A stretch of DNA of 64,000 bases from contig CAVSQY010000008.1 in NCBI GenBank assembly GCA_963730285.1, positions 186,001 through 250,000 of the forward strand. Reading direction: 5' to 3'. Under the pieces are notes generated by a model, which had not been told where the DNA came from, did not search any database, and was given only the letters and a program-made list of their open reading frames with translations. Below, piece by piece: positions 32,767 through 41,083 of the stretch; the first letter of the stretch is position 1, and each line of letters opens with the position of its first letter. The DNA is from JARDZU01 sp963730285. GTDB lineage: Bacteria > Actinomycetota > Acidimicrobiia > Spongiisociales > ZC4RG35. Both the position numbers and the translations under genes were made by a program.

Positions 32767-33572
32767 GTGTTTCCGCGCCAACCCGGCTGACACCGATGGG
32801 GCGCATGACCCCATTTCGCGCCCAGCGGATCTGGGAGCGCAACTACCTGGTCTACCGACGTCTGTGGAAGATCATCGTCACCGGTTTCTTCGAACCTGTC
32901 TTCTATCTCTTCTCGATCGGCATCGGGATCGGGGCGCTGGTCGGGGACGTGACCGGACCGGGTGGGGCGCCGGTGCGCTATACGGCGTTCGTCGCGCCGG
33001 CGCTGATGGCGGCCTCGGCAATGAATGGCTCCGTCCTGGAGACCACCTTCAACATCTTCTTCAAACTGAAGTTCGGGAACACCTACGAGGGGATTCTGAC
33101 CACCCCCATGACCCCGCGGGACATCGCCATCGGCGAGATCGGATGGGCGCTCCTTCGAGGCGCCCTGTACTCGATTGCGTTTCTCATCGTCATGGTGGCC
33201 ATGGGTCTGACTACCAATTGGTGGGCGATCATGACCCTCCCCGCCGCCGTCTTGATCGGGTTCGCCTTCGGGTCCTGCGGTCTGGCCGCCTGCACCTATA
33301 TGCGCTCGTGGCAGGACTTCGATCTGGTGTCCCTGGTCACGATGCCGTTGTTCCTCTTCTCAGCCACCTTCTACCCGCTCGACGTCTACCCGCCTGTCAT
33401 CCAACAGATCGCCCGAATCTCACCCCTGTATCACGGCACCGAGCTTCTCCGGGCCTTTGCCCTGGGCATATTCGACTGGAGCGTCCTGGGCCATGTCGCC
33501 TTCCTGCTCATCATGGGCCTCATCGGGGCCACCATCGCCTCGAAACGTCTCGACGGGCTCCTCAGGAAGTAG
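32763..33572 (+). CDS. ABC-2 type permease, second subunit
   Basis: A 269-residue membrane protein with six helices, related to the preceding permease: RIWERNYLVYRRLWKIIVTGFFEPVFYLFSIG, TYEGILTTPMTPRDIAIGEIGWALLRG and PLFLFSATFYPLDVYPPV. It starts at ATG 32763 inside the ATGA overlap. Last gene of the ATPase-permease-permease operon; no terminator hairpin is obvious before hutU. Confidence 0.9.
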   Translation: MSVSAPTRLTPMGRMTPFRAQRIWERNYLVYRRLWKIIVTGFFEPVFYLFSIGIGIGALVGDVTGPGGAPVRYTAFVAPALMAASAMNGSVLETTFNIFFKLKFGNTYEGILTTPMTPRDIAIGEIGWALLRGALYSIAFLIVMVAMGLTTNWWAIMTLPAAVLIGFAFGSCGLAACTYMRSWQDFDLVSLVTMPLFLFSATFYPLDVYPPVIQQIARISPLYHGTELLRAFALGIFDWSVLGHVAFLLIMGLIGATIASKRLDGLLRK

Positions 33573-33623
33573 CACACCGCGTGCAACCAACCACCACCAC
33601 GGTGGGAGACTGCACAACGCCGA

Positions 33624-33629
33624 TAGGCT
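33624..33629 (+). promoter_or_regulatory. Candidate -10 for a leaderless hutU mRNA
   Basis: TAGGCT ends 7 bases before ATG 33637; no ribosome site is visible. Confidence 0.4.
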
Positions 33630-33636
33630 CGCCGCC

Positions 33637-35292
33637 ATGATCGATCTCACTTTTCCCCTCCACGCGCCACACGGATCGACGCTGAACACCAAAGGGTGGC
33701 TTCAAGAAGGCGTGCTGCGTTGTCTTCTCAACAACCTCGACCCCGACGTCGCCGAAGATCCGGAGCGACTGATCGTCTACGGGGGCAGGGGGAAAGCGGC
33801 GCGCAACCTGGAGAGCCTCGAGGCGATAGTGCGCACCCTGGAACGGCTTTCCAACGACGAGACCCTCCTGGTCCAGTCGGGCAAGCCGGTCGGCGTGTTC
33901 AAGACCCATGAGATGGCGCCGCGGGTATTGATCGCCAACAGCCTCCTCGTGCCGAGGTGGGCGACACTCGACCACTTCTGGAAACTCGAGGCCGAGGGCC
34001 TGATGATGTACGGGCAAATGACCGCGGGATCGTGGATCTACATCGGCACCCAAGGGATCCTTCAGGGGACGTTCCAAACCTTCGCCACCATCGCCGAGCA
34101 GAGGTTCGGTGGAACATTGGCGGGCACTCTCACGCTCACCGCCGGCCTTGGGGGCATGGGTGGCGCCCAGCCGCTTGCCATCACCATGAACGGTGGTGTT
34201 GCCCTTTGCGTCGAAGTCGACCCCCACCGGATCGAGAGGCGGTTGGAGACCCAATATCTGGACGAGAGCTACACCGACGTCGGGAAGGCCGTCCGGCGCG
34301 CACTCGAGGCCAAGGCAAAAAGGGAGCCGGTTTCCATCGGCGTGTTGGGCAATGCCGCCGAGATCTTCCCCCAGCTTCTCGCCGAGGGCGTTGCGGTCGA
34401 CATCGTCACGGACCAGACGTCTGCCCACGACCCCTTGTACGGGTACGTGCCGATCGGATTCACCCCGGTGGAGGCCGCCGAATTGCGTGTCGACGACCCC
34501 GACACCTACATCAAGTCCTCTAGAGAGTCGATGGCAGCCCAATGTGAGGCGATGGTCGGGTTTCACCGGGCCGGGATCGAGACTTTCGACTACGGGAACA
34601 ACCTGAGAGGTGAAGCTATGACAGCTGGTTTTGCCGACGCCTTCGAGTACCCGGGGTTTGTCCCCGCCTACATCAGGCCCCTGTTCTGCGAGGGATCGGG
34701 ACCCTTCCGCTGGGTGGCGTTGAGCGGCGACCCGACGGACATCGCCACCACCGACCGGGCCCTGGCCGATCTGTTCCCGGACAACGGGCCACTCCAGAGG
34801 TGGCTTCGCCTCGCCTCAGATCGCGTTCAGTTTCAGGGGCTGCCCGCCCGTATCTGCTGGCTCTCATACGGCGAGCGGCATCGTGCGGGGCTGCTCTTCA
34901 ACGAGCTGGTGGCGTCAGGACAGGTGAGTGCCCCCATCGTGATCGGCCGCGATCACCTGGACTCCGGGTCGGTCGCCTCGCCCTACCGTGAGACCGAGGC
35001 GATGGCCGACGGCTCGGACGCAGTGGCGGACTGGCCCATTCTCAATGCGATGCTCAACGTGTCGTCCGGAGCCGCCTGGGTGGCGGTCCATCATGGTGGC
35101 GGTGTCGGTATCGGGAACTCGATCCATGCCGGGGCCCAGGTGGTGGCCGACGGAACCACGCAAGCTGCCTTCCGAGTGGAAAGAGTGCTCACCAACGACC
35201 CCGGGACCGGCGTGATGCGACATGCCGACGCCGGCTACGACAAGGCCAAGCAGGTGGCGAGAGACCGCCACATCGACATACCGATGCTGTGA
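33637..35292 (+). CDS. hutU: Urocanate hydratase
   Basis: A 551-residue urocanase: GSTLNTKGWLQEGVLRCLLNNLDP, the NAD-binding glycine motif GLGGMGG near residues 171-177, and the active-site Cys351 in LFCEGSGPFRWVALSG. NMN and NAD contacts such as YGGRGKAARN and VHHGGGVGIGNSIHAG are intact. It converts urocanate to imidazolone propionate in histidine breakdown. A hutG-like gene lies 679 bases further on, separated by a small convergent gene; hutH and hutI are not in the window. ATG 33637 is preceded by TAGGCT. Confidence 0.96.
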   Translation: MIDLTFPLHAPHGSTLNTKGWLQEGVLRCLLNNLDPDVAEDPERLIVYGGRGKAARNLESLEAIVRTLERLSNDETLLVQSGKPVGVFKTHEMAPRVLIANSLLVPRWATLDHFWKLEAEGLMMYGQMTAGSWIYIGTQGILQGTFQTFATIAEQRFGGTLAGTLTLTAGLGGMGGAQPLAITMNGGVALCVEVDPHRIERRLETQYLDESYTDVGKAVRRALEAKAKREPVSIGVLGNAAEIFPQLLAEGVAVDIVTDQTSAHDPLYGYVPIGFTPVEAAELRVDDPDTYIKSSRESMAAQCEAMVGFHRAGIETFDYGNNLRGEAMTAGFADAFEYPGFVPAYIRPLFCEGSGPFRWVALSGDPTDIATTDRALADLFPDNGPLQRWLRLASDRVQFQGLPARICWLSYGERHRAGLLFNELVASGQVSAPIVIGRDHLDSGSVASPYRETEAMADGSDAVADWPILNAMLNVSSGAAWVAVHHGGGVGIGNSIHAGAQVVADGTTQAAFRVERVLTNDPGTGVMRHADAGYDKAKQVARDRHIDIPML

Positions 35293-35430
35293 CCTTGGCA
35301 CCCGCCAATGCCCCGATCGTGGTGCTTGAACAGCCAGGGCTCCGTCCGAGGAGATCGCCCCTGTCGGTAGACCCAGGGCCGCGCCGAGAACCGCTCGGTT
35401 GCCGGTGAAATCAATCACTACCACGCGAAA

Positions 35431-35469
35431 GGAGGTCGAGGCTCCCGTTTGCACGAGACCCCGACCTCC
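35431..35469. terminator. Inverted repeat between hutU and a convergent small gene
   Basis: GGAGGTCG (35431-35438) pairs with CGACCTCC (35462-35469) over a 23-base loop. It could end both the hutU message and the leftward membrane-protein message. Confidence 0.5.
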
Positions 35470-35481
35470 CACGCATGCCTA

Positions 35482-35823
35482 TCAGATGATCCAGATCAAG
35501 CCGAATGTCACGGCTCCGGCCAGGGCCAAAACAGCAAAGAGTGTGATTGAGGTCACACGTGCTGTCCAGCCATGATCCTCTTTCAGCATGGTTCGGGCGA
35601 AGAGCCCGAATGCGGTCGCCAGCAAGATCCCGGCTCCGACGAACATGCCGAGGTACCAGCCCTCAACGAGCCCGCCCAAGAACCAGTCGGCTGGCACGTA
35701 GTACATCCACGCGCCCACACCGGCAGCTAGCAAACCGACGATCCCCAGCGTCCATTCAACGATCGGGGACCGTCGCGGCATTCGGGTGACCTCCGCCTTT
35801 GGCCGCTCAAGAAGAGTTGTCAC
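35482..35823 (-). CDS. Small three-helix membrane protein
   Basis: A 113-residue protein with three hydrophobic segments (about residues 20-40, 55-80 and 90-112), starting VTTLLERPKAEVTRMPRRSP. GTG 35823 is chosen because an almost perfect AAGGAGGTGAT anti-ribosome sequence lies 8 nt before it. No family is recognised. It is convergent with hutU and divergent from the hutG-like gene. Confidence 0.7.
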   Translation of the reverse strand: MTTLLERPKAEVTRMPRRSPIVEWTLGIVGLLAAGVGAWMYYVPADWFLGGLVEGWYLGMFVGAGILLATAFGLFARTMLKEDHGWTARVTSITLFAVLALAGAVTFGLIWII

Positions 35824-35958
35824 GAAGATCACCTCCTTCCTCTGTCGACGATCCTGAAACCAGGCCGTCGGTTCGAGTGTGCGCCAAGGGCCCCGAGGTG
35901 GATAGGGCCATGAGTCCCATTCCGATGGGATGGCGATTGATCGCCAGCGCCACTCGAA

Positions 35959-35964
35959 TAGCCT
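35959..35964 (+). promoter_or_regulatory. Candidate -10 for a leaderless hutG-like mRNA
   Basis: TAGCCT ends 7 bases before ATG 35972; no ribosome site. Confidence 0.4.
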
Positions 35965-35971
35965 GGCCTCG

Positions 35972-36871
35972 ATGCCGATCCTCGATCCTCACTGGCCTCG
36001 CGCGGATGTTTGGCTCGCCCAAGAGAGCCCCGACCCCCAGTTGCTGGTTGTTGGGGTCCCTTCCTCCACTGCCTCGCTGACACGATCACGGGCAGACCTG
36101 ACCCCGTTCGAGCTGCGCAACCGTCTCGACCGGTTTTCCACGTTTCATGGTGAGCTCGAGGCAGATTTCTCAGGCCTCCGGGTGCGGGACGAAGGGAATT
36201 GGCCGGTCTCGACTCTCGACATGAACCAAATGCCGGCCGAGGTGGTCGACCGGGCCTCCCGACTCGACCCAACCCCCCTCGTGCTCTTCCTCGGTGGCGA
36301 CAACGCGATCACCCGCCCTTTGGTGAAGGCCATGCCGGCCCCGCTACAGAGGGTGGGCGTCATCACGTTCGACGCACATCACGACGTCCGCACCCTCGAA
36401 TTGGGGCCGGCGAACGGGACCCCGATCAGGGGCCTGATCGAGGAGGACGGCCTCCCCGGAGAGAACGTCATACAGATCGGGATCCACTCCTTTGCGAACT
36501 CGGCCGTGTATCGGGACTACTGCTTGGAACAGGGGATCGTGGTCGAGACCATGAGAGACATCGAGCGTGACGGCATCGAATCGATCGTGACGAAGGCGTT
36601 GGAGTCGTTGGCGCGACGCTGTGATGCGATCTACGTCGACGTCGACGTCGACGTGCTCGACCGCGCACTGGCGCCGGGTTGCCCTGGTGCCCGGCCCGGT
36701 GGCATGACGATTCGCCAACTGGCAAGGGGGGTAGAGCTGTGCGCCCGTCACCCCAAGGTGCGTGCGATGGATTTGGTCGAAGTCGATGCGTCAGCCGATG
36801 TCGACGGCCTGACACTCGACGCCATGGCCCATCTCTTCCTGACCGCGGCGGCCGGGCTCAGCCTCCGCTGA
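35972..36871 (+). CDS. hutG: Arginase/agmatinase-family hydrolase, probable formimidoylglutamase
   Basis: A 299-residue ureohydrolase with manganese motifs: GGDN (108-111), DAHHD (134-138) and DVDVLD (225-230). The first motif carries Asn111 where arginases have His, a change that has been reported in formimidoylglutamases. Together with urocanate hydratase nearby this points to HutG, which splits N-formimidoyl-glutamate to glutamate and formamide. Agmatinase is the alternative. No ribosome site, but TAGCCT sits 7 nt upstream of ATG. The end overlaps the dusB gene by 14 bases. Confidence 0.78.
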   Translation: MPILDPHWPRADVWLAQESPDPQLLVVGVPSSTASLTRSRADLTPFELRNRLDRFSTFHGELEADFSGLRVRDEGNWPVSTLDMNQMPAEVVDRASRLDPTPLVLFLGGDNAITRPLVKAMPAPLQRVGVITFDAHHDVRTLELGPANGTPIRGLIEEDGLPGENVIQIGIHSFANSAVYRDYCLEQGIVVETMRDIERDGIESIVTKALESLARRCDAIYVDVDVDVLDRALAPGCPGARPGGMTIRQLARGVELCARHPKVRAMDLVEVDASADVDGLTLDAMAHLFLTAAAGLSLR

Positions 36872-37970
36872 CCACCTGCTCGGCGCCACGGCCGAGCCGA
36901 TCACCCTGGCGATGATCCAAGAAGCCGTGAGGAAGGCGTACCGGTCTCGGACCATGCGAGTGACCCCGAACCATGCGATCGGCAGACTCTGGATACGGAA
37001 TGCCTGGGTCCAGGGTGCCAAGGTTCTCCCGTAGTTGGTCGAGGCGCTCAACGCGAGATAGAGCGTCCCGAACCATCGGGCCGACGGGGAATCCTTTCAG
37101 ATACCACGTTGGATGCTTCCTGAAGAGGACCATCCCGACACGTTCGCCGAAGTGATCTGCGAGCAAGGTGGCATGTCGAATCATGATCCCGGCAACTGAT
37201 CCCAGATCAGGTGGTGGTTGGGGATCCCGCCCTCTCATGACGTCTGCGAGATCGCGAAAGAGCCATGGTCTCCCCAGACATCCCCTACCGATGACAACAC
37301 CGTCACAACCGGTCTGATCCATCATCTCGGTTGCGTCATCAGGCGTCCAGATGTCGCCATTACCGAGAACCGGGATCCCGACAACGGCCTCCTTGAGTCT
37401 GGCGATCGAGTCCCAATCGGCATTTCCGGAATAGAGCTGTCGGGCGGTTCGCGCGTGCAAGGCGACGGCCGAAGCACCCTCCTCCTCGGCGATCAAACCT
37501 GTCTCCAAATAGGTCAGGTGCTCCTCGTCGATGCCCTTGCGGAACTTGACCGTGACCGGCACGGTCCCGGCTTTGGCCACTACAGCCCTGACAATCGATC
37601 GAAACAGGTCCTTCTTCCATGGGAGCGCCGCTCCGCCACCGTGACGGGTCACCTTCCCCATCGGGCATCCGAAGTTCATATCGATGTGATCGACCCGCTC
37701 CACTTCGATCAGGTAGGTCACCGCGTCGCCCAAGGCGATCGGATCGGTGCCGTACAGCTGTATCGAGCGCGGCTTCTCGTCCGGTGCAAACCTGGCCAAC
37801 TGCCTCGTCTTGGGGTCGCCTTCGACCAAGCCGCGAGCACCGATCATCTCCGATACATAGAGCCCGGCGCCGTACTCCCGGCACAATCGCCTGAAGGGGG
37901 CGTTGGTCACGCCTGCCATTGGCGCGAGGACCACGGGAGGGTCGACGATCATCTGGCCGATCTGAAGCAT
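36858..37970 (-). CDS. dusB: tRNA-dihydrouridine synthase
   Basis: A 370-residue FMN enzyme that reduces uridines of the tRNA D-loop. VVLAPMAGVTNAPFRRLCREYGAGLYVSEMI begins the TIM barrel; catalytic Cys102 lies in MNFGCPMGKV; then HARTARQLYSG, GNGDIWTPDDA and GVVIGRGCLGRPWLF. The C-terminal helical domain is complete. Five bases separate it from the upstream thioesterase gene, so they are cotranscribed. The start at 37970 is the first family-matching Met; the open frame continues far upstream without meaning. Confidence 0.94.
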   Translation of the reverse strand: MLQIGQMIVDPPVVLAPMAGVTNAPFRRLCREYGAGLYVSEMIGARGLVEGDPKTRQLARFAPDEKPRSIQLYGTDPIALGDAVTYLIEVERVDHIDMNFGCPMGKVTRHGGGAALPWKKDLFRSIVRAVVAKAGTVPVTVKFRKGIDEEHLTYLETGLIAEEEGASAVALHARTARQLYSGNADWDSIARLKEAVVGIPVLGNGDIWTPDDATEMMDQTGCDGVVIGRGCLGRPWLFRDLADVMRGRDPQPPPDLGSVAGIMIRHATLLADHFGERVGMVLFRKHPTWYLKGFPVGPMVRDALSRVERLDQLRENLGTLDPGIPYPESADRMVRGHSHGPRPVRLPHGFLDHRQGDRLGRGAEQVVSGG

Positions 37971-37975
37971 GCGAA

Positions 37976-38386
37976 TCAGAGAGCGTCCGGGTCCTGGATG
38001 TTCTGGAGTCGGACCTGACCCCTTGCCGCCAGCTTGCCGTCCTCTTCCCGGGTCACGGTCACCTGCCACAGTTGCTGACTCCGGCCTCGGTGAATCGGCG
38101 TCGCCACGCCCAGAAGGGTCCCCTCGCGGGTTGCCCTGATGAAATCGGTGTGGTTGGAGACGCCGACGCAACCGGCCATCCCGTGCTCCATCGCCCAAAA
38201 TGCGGCGCCGGTAGAGGCAAGTGTCTCGACCAGAGTGCAGTAGACGCCACCGTGAACCACTCCATACGGCTGGTGGTGCGTCTCGTTGATCTCGATCGTG
38301 CCGCTACATGACTCCGATGAGGCGTCAGTCAGCTCGATGCCGGTGTGGCCGACAAAGGTGGGCCTGTCGGCAAAGGGGTTGTCCAT
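37976..38386 (-). CDS. Hotdog-fold PaaI-family thioesterase
   Basis: A 136-residue hotdog thioesterase. HQPYGVVHGGVYCTLVETLASTGAAFWA carries the conserved HGG motif and helix, and GVSNHTDFIRATREGTLLGVATPIHRGRSQQLWQVTV follows. It should hydrolyse aryl- or acyl-CoA esters. Its ATG 38386 overlaps by one base the stop of the upstream secreted-protein gene, and dusB follows closely. Confidence 0.88.
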   Translation of the reverse strand: MDNPFADRPTFVGHTGIELTDASSESCSGTIEINETHHQPYGVVHGGVYCTLVETLASTGAAFWAMEHGMAGCVGVSNHTDFIRATREGTLLGVATPIHRGRSQQLWQVTVTREEDGKLAARGQVRLQNIQDPDAL

Positions 38387-39372
38387 CAGACGCCACACCC
38401 CTGCCCGATCTGTATGACCGGACCCAAATCGTCGTTCACATACTCCCAGACCTGCACGCCCAGGCCTTCGTAGTAGGCCGAGGACACGACGATCTCCATC
38501 TTGCCGTCCCCATTGAGGTCGGAGACGGCTCCCACCGAGAACGACTCGACGAACGGCGTCTCGCCCTCGGCGAGATCGACGACCTCCGAATCGCCTAGCA
38601 CCGCCGTCTGAACCTCGCCTTCCACCGCCTTGCGCATGAACACGATCGAATAGTCCCCGGGCTGTGCCAACAGGCCCGGAGTGACGTCCTCAGCCACCAC
38701 CAGGACCTCATTGACGCCGTCGCCCTCCAAGTCGGCCCGAATCAACTGCTTGACAACGGGATTCGGAACCGTCAACCCGCGCTCGGACAGCAGTTGTGAG
38801 GCAAATGCGGCGTATGTCCCATCGTCGGATATCTGCTCGACCAAATGTGGGGTGATGTCCCAGGGGGCCGAGATCGCCACGCCGTACGGGCCTGGCCAGT
38901 CTCCCAGCAACTGCTCATTGGCCAGACTCACGCCCGGGTTCTCCAAGGGCTCACAGACCGACTCCGGTGCGCCACCGGTCGTGGTCGCCTCCAAACCCAG
39001 TACCGCCACCTGATAGCTCTCCCCTCCACTCAATGGCAGCGCAGTGTCGGATTGCACTTGAACCCAACTCACCCCATCCCACCAGCCAAGGGCCCCGAAC
39101 CCTGAGACCACCACCGGGTCGTCGGCCCAGTTGCCTTCCAGGCCGGTAGTCGTGGTCTCGGCGACTGTTGTTGTCGTGTCTTCGAGCGAGGTGGTGGTCT
39201 CAGCAACCGTCGTCGTTGTCTGGGCCGCAGTGGTCGTGGTCTCGGGAAACGTCGATGTTGCGGAGGAAGAAGATGTGGTTGTGTCTCCTGTTCCGTTGTC
39301 GCCCAGCATGAAGATGAGGACGACGACGAGGACGACAAAGAGGCCAGCAAGGATCCAGGCGACCCGATTCAT
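38386..39372 (-). CDS. Membrane-anchored protein with Thr-rich linker and FG-GAP-like tail
   Basis: A 328-residue protein with an N-terminal membrane helix (residues about 5-23), a linker of TTT runs (about 30-78), then an outer domain. Near the C terminus two calcium-like repeats appear, RADLEGDGVNEVLVV and SDLNGDGKMEIVV, as in FG-GAP/VCBS proteins. Function unknown. TAACTT lies 6 bases before ATG 39372, so the message is probably leaderless. It leads an operon with the thioesterase and dusB. Confidence 0.75.
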   Translation of the reverse strand: MNRVAWILAGLFVVLVVVLIFMLGDNGTGDTTTSSSSATSTFPETTTTAAQTTTTVAETTTSLEDTTTTVAETTTTGLEGNWADDPVVVSGFGALGWWDGVSWVQVQSDTALPLSGGESYQVAVLGLEATTTGGAPESVCEPLENPGVSLANEQLLGDWPGPYGVAISAPWDITPHLVEQISDDGTYAAFASQLLSERGLTVPNPVVKQLIRADLEGDGVNEVLVVAEDVTPGLLAQPGDYSIVFMRKAVEGEVQTAVLGDSEVVDLAEGETPFVESFSVGAVSDLNGDGKMEIVVSSAYYEGLGVQVWEYVNDDLGPVIQIGQGCGV

Positions 39373-39392
39373 ATGGGCAAGTTAACGGCTGC

Positions 39393-39974
39393 TCACGATT
39401 GAAAGACCCGAAGGTCCTGGCCCACGGCCAAAAACAGCCGGGGTAGCAAGTGGATGGGGAGGCCGATCACCGTGAAGGGGCTCCCGGTGACACTCCGGAT
39501 GTAGAGCCCGCCTCGACCTTGCAACGCATACGACCCGGCCTTGTCCATGGGCTCGCCTGTGTCGACGTAGTCGGCGATCTCGTCCTCGGTCAGGGGCAAG
39601 AACTCGACCATGGCAAGATCGACCTCAGATCTAACGATCGGCCCGGCGTCCCAGGCTGCCACGGCGACACCTGTGAATACCTCGTGGACATCGCCTTGGA
39701 GACGTCTGAGCATGGCGCGGGCCTCCTCGGGATGGGCCGGCTTGCCCAGTTGACGGCCTTCGTGCACCACCGTGGTGTCCGCTGCAACAACAGTGAGACC
39801 CACGCCGCATCCCGACTCGGCCTTGGCGCGAGCCAAACGTTCCACATACGCCGCGGCGGACTCATCGGGAAGTCGGCTCTCGTCGAGGTCTGCGGGCCTC
39901 ACCTCGAATGAGATGCCCAGCACTCGTAACAGCTCGGACCTGCGAGGCGAGGCAGAGGCGAGCACGAGCGTCAA
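39393..39974 (-). CDS. maf: Maf-family nucleoside triphosphate pyrophosphatase
   Basis: A 193-residue Maf protein: LVLASASPRRSELLRVLG at the start, TVVAADTTVV with the catalytic Asp, EVFTGVAV, and EPMDKAGSYALQGRGGLYI. It hydrolyses non-canonical or modified nucleotides and is linked to cell-shape control in some bacteria. The start overlaps the stop of the amidohydrolase gene by ATGA. Confidence 0.93.
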   Translation of the reverse strand: MTLVLASASPRRSELLRVLGISFEVRPADLDESRLPDESAAAYVERLARAKAESGCGVGLTVVAADTTVVHEGRQLGKPAHPEEARAMLRRLQGDVHEVFTGVAVAAWDAGPIVRSEVDLAMVEFLPLTEDEIADYVDTGEPMDKAGSYALQGRGGLYIRSVTGSPFTVIGLPIHLLPRLFLAVGQDLRVFQS

Positions 39975-41041
39975 CGCAACCGTCTCCCGTGCCAGAGGAC
40001 AACTCGAGGATGCGCCAAGGCCCGTGGATCTGTCGCCGGGTTCTCATCGAACATGACCACACTGGCTGGTGAGCCAACCTCGAACCCGGTGCGCCTACCC
40101 GTCGCCGTCAGGCCGGCGAAAGAGACGGCGTCGACGACCTGGCCAGGCGTCATGCCCAACTCCCACAGCCGGATCGCCTCCGACGCGACCTGATCTGTGC
40201 CGATTGCCAAGTCGGTCCCCGTCAATATCCTGACGCCGCTCTCGACGGCGATGCCGAGGAGACGTGTGATGTTCGCCAGACCCTCGGTGAACAACCTACC
40301 CCCGGACGAGTCGGGACCGAATTGGTCGATCAAAGCCTCCACCTGGACCACGGTCGGCACCCACGAGCCCGCACGTTGCCCGAGCAACACCAGGTCGTCG
40401 TCGGTGAGGAACAACCCGTGCTCGATGGAGTGGACACCGGCGCGCACCGCCATGGATGGCACATCGCGCGCCATGGTGTGGATGGCCACGCGACTACCTC
40501 CGTCCTCTGCGATCTCGACGGCTCTCTCCAGCTCACTCTCGGTGAAGTTGGGCAACGGGCCAACCCCGCGTCGCGGCCAGTCCCCCACCATCTTGACCCA
40601 CCCGCGGCCCTCTTCCACGGAGCTCCTCAACGCCTGCTCGAACTCACCCTTCCCGATGACCCGCCCGAAATCCGGCCAATAGCCATCCGGGACGGTGCAG
40701 ATTCGGCCGGCCGCCTCCATGACCGGTCGCTCGTGCTGCGGAACTCGATCGATCAGCTCCACCGAGGTCAGATCATCCCAACCCTTGTCGAGCACCAGCC
40801 CGACCCCATTCTCGAGTGCGGTCCGTGCCCGAGCCCTGGCGCCTTCGAAGTCACCCGGTTTGAGGTCGAGAGTCTCGCGGGCCAGATGCGCATGGGCATC
40901 CGTCAGGCCGGGAAGAGCCCAGAGCCCCCCGCCGATCACCTCGTCGGCTACCCCTTCCGCCGGCGCCCAGACGCCATCGGACACGTCTCGCTGAACGAGA
41001 TCGCCGTCCGGTGTCCTCAACAGCAATCGAGTGGCACCCAT
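39971..41041 (-). CDS. Amidohydrolase-family metal-dependent hydrolase
   Basis: A 356-residue protein of the amidohydrolase (imidazolonepropionase/prolidase-like) group: ALPGLTDAHAHLARE with the paired His, VAIHTMARD, HSIEHGLFLTDDD with further His, and GTDLAIG with the catalytic Asp. The C-terminal beta segment VGSPASVVMFDENP is typical of cyclic amidohydrolases. Substrate unknown. ATG 41041 follows TACCGT by 8 bases; the long open frame to 42424 is an antisense shadow of the S41 gene. Coupled to maf by ATGA. Confidence 0.87.
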   Translation of the reverse strand: MGATRLLLRTPDGDLVQRDVSDGVWAPAEGVADEVIGGGLWALPGLTDAHAHLARETLDLKPGDFEGARARARTALENGVGLVLDKGWDDLTSVELIDRVPQHERPVMEAAGRICTVPDGYWPDFGRVIGKGEFEQALRSSVEEGRGWVKMVGDWPRRGVGPLPNFTESELERAVEIAEDGGSRVAIHTMARDVPSMAVRAGVHSIEHGLFLTDDDLVLLGQRAGSWVPTVVQVEALIDQFGPDSSGGRLFTEGLANITRLLGIAVESGVRILTGTDLAIGTDQVASEAIRLWELGMTPGQVVDAVSFAGLTATGRRTGFEVGSPASVVMFDENPATDPRALAHPRVVLWHGRRLR

Positions 41042-41083
41042 CAAACGCGACGGTAACCGCCCTCCGTTGCCGATAATGCGACC

